In this document: one piece after another, positions 1 through 6,030 of the stretch
Position numbering within the stretch: position 1 is the first letter of the stretch
How the letters are laid out: each line of letters opens with the position of its first letter
Assembly (NCBI RefSeq): GCF_049676595.1
Contig: NZ_CP187259.1
Coordinates: 2,790,001-2,854,000 of the forward strand
Source: Methanocella_A sp049676595
GTDB lineage: Archaea > Halobacteriota > Methanocellia > Methanocellales > Methanocellaceae
DNA: 64,000 nt
Direction of reading: 5' to 3'
Translations under genes and position numbers: made by a program
The notes under the pieces: generated by a model
The model's input: the letters and a program-made list of their open reading frames with translations, nothing else
Told to the model about the DNA's origin: nothing
Databases searched by the model: none

Positions 1-1
1 A

Positions 2-82
2 ATACCGGTAGGCGTGCCCGATGAAGTGCCGGATATGCCCGAGCGACTCGGGGCCGAGATTGTACATTACGATCGCTGGTAA
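2..82 (+). CDS. C-terminal end of an upstream gene (partial)
   Basis: An open frame enters from the left edge and stops at TAA 80-82 after 26 codons. The residues are protein-like, with several Pro-Asp/Glu pairs and an ending of HYDRW, and no stop interrupts the frame from the edge. The repeat locus begins about 20 bases later, as expected just after a gene end. Too little is visible to name a family. Confidence 0.45.
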   Translation: MPVGVPDEVPDMPERLGAEIVHYDRW

Positions 83-100
83 GCCCCATGGTTATTTGAA

Positions 101-640
101 CCACGGCGGCACGGCGGCACGGAGACAGTTGGTACCAGTACAATGGAATGGAGACTAAAACCACGGTGACACGGAGACAGAGCGTACCCGAATGACAAGG
201 CTCTTTTTTATGATCCACGGCGACACCGAGGGCCGAGGGCACGGAGACAACCACCTTATATAGAATTATTGTGCTAAACCTGATAGGATTCAACTGAGCG
301 CTAGAGCTCTCAGATTATTGATCCGATACTCAAGCTAAAACGATTGGCCGGTAAACCGCTTTTAGTTAATGCACTGTCTCCGTGTCGCCGTGGACTAAAA
401 AGAGTTCACTTTTTACCGGTTCACCACTGTCGCTGTGTCGCTGTGCCGCCGTGGTTCAAATAACCATCCAGCAGTCGTTTCTCGCTTTGTCGCTGTGTCG
501 CTGTGCCGCCGTGGTTCAAATAACCATCCAGCAGTCGTGGATCGTACTGTCTCGAAGTCGCTGTGCCGCCGTGGTTCAAACATTAGATCCTGCAATCGTT
601 TCCCGCTTTGTTTCCGTGTCGCCATGGTTCATTGCGTACC
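101..640. repeat. Word-repeat locus A1 (CCACGGCGACACGGAGACAG family)
   Basis: Short related words (CCACGGCGGCACGGAGACAG and variants) occur at 101-127, 161-180 and 214-249. Their reverse complements occur at about 371-393, 424-460, 484-520, 550-580 and 610-630. In the right half a 60-bp unit containing GTGCCGCCGTGGTTCAAATA is repeated in tandem (around 424-483 and 484-543), followed by a degenerate third copy. The locus is therefore a large inverted repeat centred near 260-370 whose arms are themselves tandem. The same family, with the shared tag ACTAAAAAGAGTT, returns at 52024-52510. Reading frames across it are by-products of the tandem repeats and show no gene-like features. This stretch fills the gap between the flanking genes. 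Confidence 0.85.
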
Positions 641-655
641 GGAGGGTATAATTGT

Positions 656-1186
656 CTAACACTGCTTCTGCAGCAGCATTTCGAGGTAGGACTCTCGTAT
701 CAGGTCGGCCGTTACTCCAAGTTCCCGGAGGATGGCGGTGACTTCGTCCCGTTTAGCCACGATCTCTTTCTGGTTTTCGGCCATGGCCTCGACTTCGACG
801 AATTCGCCCAGGCCTTCGACCCGGTCGAGGCAGATTTCGGCGTTCTTGTAGTGGTAGATCTGGCGCTCCTTGATGACGTCCAGTGTCTTCCTGAAGCCCA
901 GGGAGATGAGGATGTCTTCCATCTTGTCCCGGTCGCCGACCTCGACTTCGACCTCTTTGCGGGTCTTGCTCAGCGGGTCGAGCTTTTTGCCCTTGTATGT
1001 CATGTAAATCCGGCTGCCCTGCTCCCGGAGCCTCAGGGCTTCGTCGGTGTCTTTGAAGTCCCGGTGGGGGGCGTTATAATAAGAATCGATCTGCCAGACC
1101 TTCTTCTCGAAGACAGCACCGAGCTGGTTCAGCTTGCGGGTTAATTCGGCCCGGCCTGCCGGGGCCTTGATCTCTACCTCAATCAT
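656..1186 (-). CDS. CYTH domain protein (CyaB / thiamine-triphosphatase type)
   Basis: A CYTH-fold phosphohydrolase/cyclase of 176 residues. The defining N-terminal ExExK signature is present as EVEIK directly after the start. Alternating charged strands follow (RLREQGSRIYMTYKGKK, RKEVEVEVGD, CLDRVEGLGEFVEVE), as expected for the triphosphate tunnel. The family (class IV adenylate cyclase, thiamine triphosphatase, tripolyphosphatase) binds triphosphate-containing substrates with a divalent metal. The exact substrate cannot be read from sequence. I chose ATG 1186 over an upstream TTG (1207): it places the ExExK motif at the N-terminus, and a TATA-like stretch at 1210-1218 would put transcription start almost on this ATG. 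It is divergent from the HAD gene. Confidence is high for the fold, low for the substrate. Confidence 0.85.
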   Translation of the reverse strand: MIEVEIKAPAGRAELTRKLNQLGAVFEKKVWQIDSYYNAPHRDFKDTDEALRLREQGSRIYMTYKGKKLDPLSKTRKEVEVEVGDRDKMEDILISLGFRKTLDVIKERQIYHYKNAEICLDRVEGLGEFVEVEAMAENQKEIVAKRDEVTAILRELGVTADLIRESYLEMLLQKQC

Positions 1187-1208
1187 CGGAGAATAGTGGC
1201 CGGACAAG

Positions 1209-1219
1209 CGATATAATCG
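1209..1219. promoter_or_regulatory. TATA-like element between divergent genes
   Basis: The AT-rich stretch CGATATAATCG lies between the minus-strand CYTH start (1186) and the plus-strand HAD start (1264). It is near-palindromic and could serve either strand. The spacing fits a nearly leaderless CYTH mRNA. This is inferred from spacing only. Confidence 0.4.
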
Positions 1220-1263
1220 TTGCTGTGTTAAATTTTTATGGCCGGAGAGCGTACTACAAATTT

Positions 1264-1887
1264 ATGGCACGGACCCGGGCGGTCATCATCGACATCGATA
1301 ACACTACCCTCTCCTGCGATCAGCGAAGGGCGGCCCTTTGCGCAGAGGTAGCCGGGAGGCCTGTCGCGGAAGGTGAGGTCAGGCAGGATCTCTACTGCTC
1401 ACGCCTCCTGACGAACGTACAGCAGGCCGCTTATTTTGACGCTTTCATGTCGACCAGGCTCATGTTCATGGACCAGCCCTATCCCTGCGCTGCAGAAGCC
1501 CTGGAGGCAGTGCGAAGCCGTGATACCAGGATCATTTTCCTCTCCGGCCGGTTTCTCAGCCCGGTCGATAAAAGCCGGGCCACGCTTGAGTTCATGCGGC
1601 GCTACGGTATCTTCAAGGAGGGAGATGCAGCGATCTTCAAGCCCTCTATGGACGTCTTCGACTTCGACTTCAAAGCCGCAGAGATCGAGTCCCTGAAAAA
1701 GCAGTACGACATCCTCTGGGCGATCGACGACACGCCCCACAGCCTCAAGATCTTCAAGCAGGAAGGCATCTACAGCATCGCGATAACCACCAGCTACCCG
1801 CCCGCCAGGTTCGACTTCGCGGACCTGATCGTAGATGGGTGGGACGAGGTACTGATGAAGATACAACAAGGAGAGATAGTTGTTTAG
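1264..1887 (+). CDS. HAD-superfamily hydrolase
   Basis: A 207-residue haloacid dehalogenase-like phosphohydrolase. Motif I is DIDNT near the N-terminus (nucleophile Asp and general acid Asp), motif II is LSGR (Ser) around residue 90, the motif III lysine is probably in IFKPS, and motif IV is AIDDT around residue 160. The cap lies between motifs I and II. The start is ATG 1264 (MARTRAV); an upstream in-frame TTG would add a non-conserved Tyr/Arg-rich leader. It is divergent from the CYTH gene, and both could handle small phosphate esters, but the substrate is unknown. The repeat element that follows contains no gene. Confidence 0.8.
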   Translation: MARTRAVIIDIDNTTLSCDQRRAALCAEVAGRPVAEGEVRQDLYCSRLLTNVQQAAYFDAFMSTRLMFMDQPYPCAAEALEAVRSRDTRIIFLSGRFLSPVDKSRATLEFMRRYGIFKEGDAAIFKPSMDVFDFDFKAAEIESLKKQYDILWAIDDTPHSLKIFKQEGIYSIAITTSYPPARFDFADLIVDGWDEVLMKIQQGEIVV

Positions 1888-1924
1888 GCTCGGCGACTCA
1901 ACAAGACAAACTCTACGCTGTGCG

Positions 1925-2215
1925 TTTCCAGTTGCTCATTTGGCGTGAGACAGCAAGACGAACGCTGCGCTGTGCCAGATCACAGATTACGACAGATTTA
2001 ACAGATTGCACAGACGACTACATTAGATAAGATGACCACTGCGAGCCATTCCATTTTTTATTATCGGTTAGCATCTGTGGAATCTGTCGAATCTGCCGTA
2101 ATCTGTGATCCTGGCACAGCGCAGCGATCGTCATCGTTCACGAGCACAGAGGTAACCGGGTATCGAAAAGTACCAGAGTTATCAGAAACCGGCACAGCGC
2201 AGCGTTCGTGTACGG
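1925..2215. repeat. Intergenic inverted element B1 (CAGATT words, GCTGCGCTGTGCC ends)
   Basis: The left arm has GAGACAGCAAGACGAACGC, GCTGCGCTGTGCCAG and then three or four CAGATT words about 9-10 bases apart (1983, 1993, 2002, 2011). The right arm repeats these inverted (ATCTGT words around 2070-2110, then GGCACAGCGCAGCG). A second GGCACAGCGCAGCG occurs at about 2191. Copies of the same element are at 5028-5245 and 46660-46925. There is no coding capacity worth noting; it accounts for most of the gap 1888-2337. Confidence 0.85.
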
Positions 2216-2337
2216 AGTCGCTTACCTATAACATTAGACACTCACGTCCAGATTTTTCCCCGGGCCCGCCAATGTTACCGTAACAGTTATCAAAGTAAAG
2301 CGTCATTATGACAGCAAGATTTCACAGGTGTATAATT

Positions 2338-3027
2338 ATGGCTATCCAGAAAGGAGATTTCATCAAGCTGTCATTCACCGGTAAGCTCGAGAACGGCACC
2401 GTTTTCGACACGACCGATGCCAACGTGGCCAAGGAGTTCGGCCTGTACAACGACCAGGCGACCTACGGCCCGGAGACCATCATCGTCGGCAAGGGCTACG
2501 TAGTGGCAGGCCTGGACGAGGACCTCGTCGGCAAGGACGTCGGCTACAAGGGCAGCGTCACAGTGCCCCCCGAGAAGGGCTTCGGCATGAAGCGCATCGA
2601 CCAGTACGAAACCGTCCCCGTCAAGAAGTTCAAGGAGCCCGTCAGGCCGGGCATGAGGATCACCGCAAACGGCAGGCAGGGCGTCGTGGAGAGCATCGCT
2701 GGCGGCAGGGCGAAGATCAACTTCAACGCACCCTTCGCAGGCGAGACTCTGGTCTACGAGTACACCATCGAGTCCCTGATCGAGGGCAAGGCAGAGAAGG
2801 TTTCCTCCGTCGTCAAGATGTTCGCAGGCAAGGAACTCGATCAGAAGCTCGAGGACAACAAGGTCATCATCGACGTGCCCATGGAGTACGCCTTCAACCA
2901 GCGCTGGACCATGGCCAAGAGCATGATCGCCTCCCAGATGTTCGAGCTCGACATAGCCGAGGTCGTTTTCCAGGAGACCTACAAGAAGCCCGCTCCGGCG
3001 GCTGCAGCGGAAGAGAAGAAGGAATAA
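2338..3027 (+). CDS. FKBP-type peptidyl-prolyl isomerase (SlyD-like), copy 1
   Basis: A 229-residue archaeal long-type FKBP. The FKBP core opens with KGDFIKLSFTGKLENGTVFD, and the inserted chaperone-like flap follows (DEDLVGKDVGYKGSVTVPPE, KGFG). The core closes around residue 150 with ETLVYEYTIE. A C-terminal extension of about 80 residues, typical of the long archaeal FKBPs, ends in a low-complexity Ala/Glu/Lys tail. The enzyme catalyses prolyl cis-trans isomerisation and acts as a holdase in the cytoplasm. The start is ATG 2338 (MAIQKGDF), matching its paralogue at 4215; the upstream in-frame ATG 2308 is not conserved. A TATA-like TATAATTATG abuts the start, so the leader is short at best. 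The two FKBP genes flank a minus-strand surface protein gene. Confidence 0.9.
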   Translation: MAIQKGDFIKLSFTGKLENGTVFDTTDANVAKEFGLYNDQATYGPETIIVGKGYVVAGLDEDLVGKDVGYKGSVTVPPEKGFGMKRIDQYETVPVKKFKEPVRPGMRITANGRQGVVESIAGGRAKINFNAPFAGETLVYEYTIESLIEGKAEKVSSVVKMFAGKELDQKLEDNKVIIDVPMEYAFNQRWTMAKSMIASQMFELDIAEVVFQETYKKPAPAAAAEEKKE

Positions 3028-3104
3028 CCTTCTCTCCCCGTCACCTTTTTCTTAATATTTTTCATATGCTTTGCCCGCAAGCGAAGTAAGTAAAAAAAGC
3101 AGTT

Positions 3105-4037
3105 TTATAATCTTCTGAACACTAGCAGCGCAGCTCCGGCTATCACGGCGATGCCAGCTATAGATCCCACAGCTATGATGCCGCCCGGGCTATTGTTTGC
3201 CCGGGTATCCGAAGCTGACTCCGCGGTGAAGACTGCTTCTGTCCCCGCCATGGGATCGCTTACATCGTGGGCAGTCTGTGTCACTGGCACAGGTGTTACC
3301 GTCGGCTCGATGGTAGGACTGAGAGTCGGAGTCACAACCGGCGTGGCCGTCGGCGTTGGAGTAGGGGTGGGCGAGGGCACAGGGGCGGTCACAGTAAACC
3401 TTAGCGTCCGATACTTGCCGTCCACCGTTTCGAGGTTTCCTGCCTTATCCATCGCCTTAAAGGTGACCGTGTAGGTGCCCGGGTTGTTAAAGGCTATGGG
3501 AGAGCTGTAAGTGATATGGTTATCTCCCTGAATGCCCCAGTAGTAGATAGCCGATACACCTGAGCCACCGTCGTTGTCCGTGGCGGTGAAAGAGAGCTTC
3601 ACCCCGGTATCATATGATCCATCCGACTTTTGGGGCTTAGAGAACTGGTAGGTTGTCGTGGGCGCGATGTCGTCGTTACAAACCGTAAAGGTGCACTTGT
3701 CGTATAAGGAGCCGTTTACGAACAACTTAGCGATGTACTCCCCTTCAGCTTTGTCGTCGGACCAGGTGATCGAGCCGTTGCTCGAGTTGCCGAGCTCGCC
3801 GGGGGAGTAGACTATGGTTCCGTCTTTGGGGTATATCTCGATCTTGTGCGAGCCATTAGTGATATCTGGCGTGTTATAAGACAGCTGAACGTTCTCACTG
3901 GTCTTGTATTTGCTCTTATCTGTCTCTATGCCCGCCTCGCACGCAATCGTCAGAGAACTGCAGATCACAACTGCAAGTAGCAATGCAACACCGATACTTC
4001 TGGCCGTTTTCGACAGAAATATACCTCTTTTAGTCAC
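3105..4037 (-). CDS. Secreted, C-terminally anchored surface protein
   Basis: About 310 residues. The N-terminal hydrophobic segment (SIGVALLLAVVICSSLTIAC) is a signal peptide. Two beta-sandwich-like segments follow, the second containing DKAGN and TVTFKAMDKAG motifs typical of Ig-like modules. A Pro/Thr-rich spacer (repeated TPTPT-type units) leads to a C-terminal membrane helix followed by RRL. This layout is that of an archaeal cell-surface protein facing outward. Function is unknown. On start choice, GGGAGGT lies directly against ATG 4043, which is too close, and gives ideal spacing (6 nt) to the in-frame GTG at 4037, so I prefer 4037. It is flanked by two FKBP genes on the other strand. 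Confidence 0.75.
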   Translation of the reverse strand: MTKRGIFLSKTARSIGVALLLAVVICSSLTIACEAGIETDKSKYKTSENVQLSYNTPDITNGSHKIEIYPKDGTIVYSPGELGNSSNGSITWSDDKAEGEYIAKLFVNGSLYDKCTFTVCNDDIAPTTTYQFSKPQKSDGSYDTGVKLSFTATDNDGGSGVSAIYYWGIQGDNHITYSSPIAFNNPGTYTVTFKAMDKAGNLETVDGKYRTLRFTVTAPVPSPTPTPTPTATPVVTPTLSPTIEPTVTPVPVTQTAHDVSDPMAGTEAVFTAESASDTRANNSPGGIIAVGSIAGIAVIAGAALLVFRRL

Positions 4038-4214
4038 GGACATACCTCCCGCTTATCCGGCCAGTAGTCCCCCACTTTCGTCTTACCAGCACTGGCGCTT
4101 ATAGATCAATAACTACGAGTACAGTATTAGTATTTTCTGTCATTAGCGCCACGGGGGTTAGCTGGAAGCTATATATCCACAGAGGGAGAATAGTATCGCT
4201 ACCAGGGAATACGC

Positions 4215-4904
4215 ATGGCAATCAAAAAAGGCGATTTCATCAGGCTCTCGTTCACTGGAAAGCTCGAGGACGGAAGCGTCTTCGACACGACTGACGAGGC
4301 AGTGGCAAAGAAGCAGGAAATTTTTGATGAGGATAAGAAGTATGAACCGATGACGATCATCGTCGGCTCCGGGTTCCTGGTCGAGGGCCTGGAGGAAGAC
4401 CTTATCGGGAAAAAGGCAGGCGACAAAGCTGTCGTGACTGTGCCGCCGGAGAAAGGCTACGGCGAGCGCAGCCTCGACGCCATCGAGATCGTCTCCACCA
4501 AGAAATTCGAGGGGAAGATCGAGCCCGGCCAGATGGTAGAGTATAACGGCAAAGTCGGCTTTATCGAGAGCATCTCGGGCGGCCGGGTGAAGGTCGACTA
4601 CAACGCTCCGCTCGCTGGCAAGAAGCTGACCTACGAGTACAAGATCGAGGAAATCATCGAAGACCGGGAAGAAAAGATCAAGGCGCTGCTGAAAGGGTAC
4701 GTAAGCGAAGACGCCGAGTTCAAGCTCAAAGAGGATACGATCAAGATCGAGGTCCCCAAGGAACTGTCCATGGACGAGTCCTGGATTGTGGGCAAAGCCC
4801 TCATCGCCAGGTTCCTGGTCGGCTCCGCCGGGCTGAAGAAAGTCATCTTCCGGGAGACCTTCACCGAGGACGACTTCAAGGACGAAGATGAACAGGAAGA
4901 GTAA
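4215..4904 (+). CDS. FKBP-type peptidyl-prolyl isomerase (SlyD-like), copy 2
   Basis: A 229-residue paralogue of the protein at 2338, identical in length and architecture. The N-terminal FKBP half has FIRLSFTGKLEDGSVFDTTD, the insert-in-flap segment has LIGKKAGDKAVVTVPPEKGY, and a C-terminal alpha/beta extension ends in an acidic tail (DEDEQEE). Copy 1 ends instead in an Ala-rich lysine tail, suggesting different partners. Predicted cytoplasmic prolyl isomerase and chaperone. The duplicated genes are separated only by the minus-strand surface protein gene, pointing to local duplication with later insertion or inversion. A stem followed by seven T sits directly after the stop. Confidence 0.9.
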   Translation: MAIKKGDFIRLSFTGKLEDGSVFDTTDEAVAKKQEIFDEDKKYEPMTIIVGSGFLVEGLEEDLIGKKAGDKAVVTVPPEKGYGERSLDAIEIVSTKKFEGKIEPGQMVEYNGKVGFIESISGGRVKVDYNAPLAGKKLTYEYKIEEIIEDREEKIKALLKGYVSEDAEFKLKEDTIKIEVPKELSMDESWIVGKALIARFLVGSAGLKKVIFRETFTEDDFKDEDEQEE

Positions 4905-4916
4905 ATTCTGAAGATC

Positions 4917-4938
4917 GGCCCCCAAGAGGCCTTTTTTT
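4917..4938 (+). terminator. Stem plus T-run terminator after FKBP copy 2
   Basis: GGCC at 4917-4920 can pair with GGCC at 4928-4931 across a 7-nt loop, followed at once by seven T (4932-4938). It lies 13 bases after the FKBP stop codon. The T-run alone would favour archaeal termination. Confidence 0.55.
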
Positions 4939-4944
4939 ACATCG

Positions 4945-5008
4945 CAAATACGCAGGGACGCAAAGAGTTACAGACAAACGAGATAATAGTTGCGTCCCTG
5001 CGTCTTTC
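4945..5008. repeat. Intergenic inverted element C1 (CGCAAAG / GCGTCC words)
   Basis: CGCAGGGACGCAA on the left is matched by its inverse TTGCGTCCCTGCG on the right, about 20 bases apart, with a further degenerate CGCAAA/TTTCGC pair outside. Related words recur at 5327-5372 (GCGTCTTTGCGG, GACGCCTTTGCAG) and at 41398-41480. Confidence 0.7.
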
Positions 5009-5027
5009 GCATGAAAGTCACATTACG

Positions 5028-5245
5028 AACGCTGGGCTTTGTGTTTCTGATTGCTCATATGACATGAGACAGCAATACGATCGCTGCGCTGTGCCAGAAA
5101 CACAGATTGAAACAGATGCCACAGATTACACAGATACTTATCGATGAGAAATCGATATACCGTCTACCGCTTTGATTCTAATGCCATCTGTGAAATCCGT
5201 GTAATCTGTCAGAATCTGTGATCCTGGCACAGCGCAGCGATCGTC
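5028..5245. repeat. Intergenic inverted element B2 (CAGATT words)
   Basis: Second copy of the element at 1925. It shows GAGACAGCAATACGATCGC, GCTGCGCTGTGCCAG and CAGATT/CAGATG words, then a centre containing ATCGATGAGAAATCGAT, then ATCTGTG words and GGCACAGCGCAGCGATCGTC. The outer 40 bases of each arm are more conserved between copies than the centre. Confidence 0.85.
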
Positions 5246-5252
5246 TTCGCAT

Positions 5253-5292
5253 CGCCTCGAGAACGCCTGCTAAAGCAGGCGTTCAAAAGGCG
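5253..5292. repeat. Two-level hairpin (AACGCCTGC-TAAA-GCAGGCGTT)
   Basis: A perfect 9-bp inverted repeat, 5262-5270 with 5275-5283 around a 4-nt loop, is enclosed by CGCCT/AGGCG (5253-5257 with 5288-5292). The same two-level plan recurs at 12440-12479. It could be a terminator-like or REP-like element. With the B2 and C elements it fills the 500-base gap 4905-5405, which holds no gene. Confidence 0.7.
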
Positions 5293-5405
5293 AACATGAA
5301 GATAAAATAATGCAACACAGTACATTAGCGTCTTTGCGGTTAAAGTAAAATTTATGCTTTGACGCCTTTGCAGTATTCTGGATGCAAGCGATAATAATAA
5401 AAGGT

Positions 5406-5852
5406 TTAAGGCCGCAGCTCGACCTTTTTCAATGTCAGCCCTTTCCCGCAGGGCCCTATCTCTTCGCTAAACACTTCGCAGATGGTGTACTTTTCTCCGC
5501 TGGCGATGCCGTCGGGGTGGCAGAGAGCGAAGTTCACGCACTCTTTGTCGCAGTCCGGCGCCTCGTAGGTCATCCGGGAGCCGTTGAAGGCTTTGCGGGA
5601 TTCCATGACCGCGATGATCGGACAGGCCACCACTTCTACCGCCTTGACGCCGGTATCGTGTACCAGGCAGTCCAGTTCCATGCCGTTGCGTAAGCCCACG
5701 ATGCGGTATTTCTTGTTTTTGTCCAGGTTAAGGCAGATGTTTTTAAGCTTGCACTTCTCGCACTCGGCGGCGGGGCCACGGTAGATAAACTCGTTGCCGG
5801 GAACTGCAAGCTTTGATCCGATGAGAGTGATAACGAAGTCGGGTTCGGCCAT
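5406..5852 (-). CDS. UPF0179 family protein
   Basis: A 148-residue cytoplasmic protein matching the archaeal UPF0179 family in length and pattern. It has an N-terminal strand pair (FVITLIGSKLAVPGNEFIY) and then two cysteine clusters, CEKCKLKNIC (about residues 31-40) and CDKECVNFALC (about 101-111), with further single Cys at 62, 77 and near the end. The clusters suggest a metal or Fe-S site. The family is widespread in methanogens but has no assigned function that I know of. It lies downstream of hdrCBA on the same strand, after a 178-base gap with a GC-rich hairpin, so it is probably transcribed separately. Confidence 0.8.
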   Translation of the reverse strand: MAEPDFVITLIGSKLAVPGNEFIYRGPAAECEKCKLKNICLNLDKNKKYRIVGLRNGMELDCLVHDTGVKAVEVVACPIIAVMESRKAFNGSRMTYEAPDCDKECVNFALCHPDGIASGEKYTICEVFSEEIGPCGKGLTLKKVELRP

Positions 5853-5980
5853 TTTAATTCTCCGCCATGATGAGCATAGTAAAATGATCAGCAGGGACGT
5901 TTATGACTATAAACAGTATTATGATAAAAATTTTCTCTCCAGTGATAAAATGGCATGCGGTGAGATGTTTATGCCGGGCT

Positions 5981-5999
5981 CCGCCGGCAGAGCCGGCGG
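5981..5999. terminator. GC-rich hairpin downstream of hdrA
   Basis: CCGCCGGC (5981-5988) pairs perfectly with GCCGGCGG (5992-5999) around a 3-nt loop, about 30 bases past the hdrA stop. Further CTCCGCCGG copies surround it. No clear U-run follows on the minus strand, so it may be an RNA-stabilising or REP-like hairpin rather than a true terminator. Confidence 0.4.
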
Positions 6000-6030
6000 T
6001 TGCAGCTCCGCCGGTACAGGAATCGCCTGC

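Noticed and set aside
382..651. Overlapping open frames on both strands across the repeat locus, including a Cys/Arg repeat peptide
   Set aside because: They arise from the 60-bp tandem unit, which has no stops in several frames; no ribosome site, TATA box or non-repeat sequence supports a gene.
1925..2215. Insertion sequence remnant
   Set aside because: No transposase fragment is readable in any frame, and the arms consist of short words rather than a single terminal repeat.
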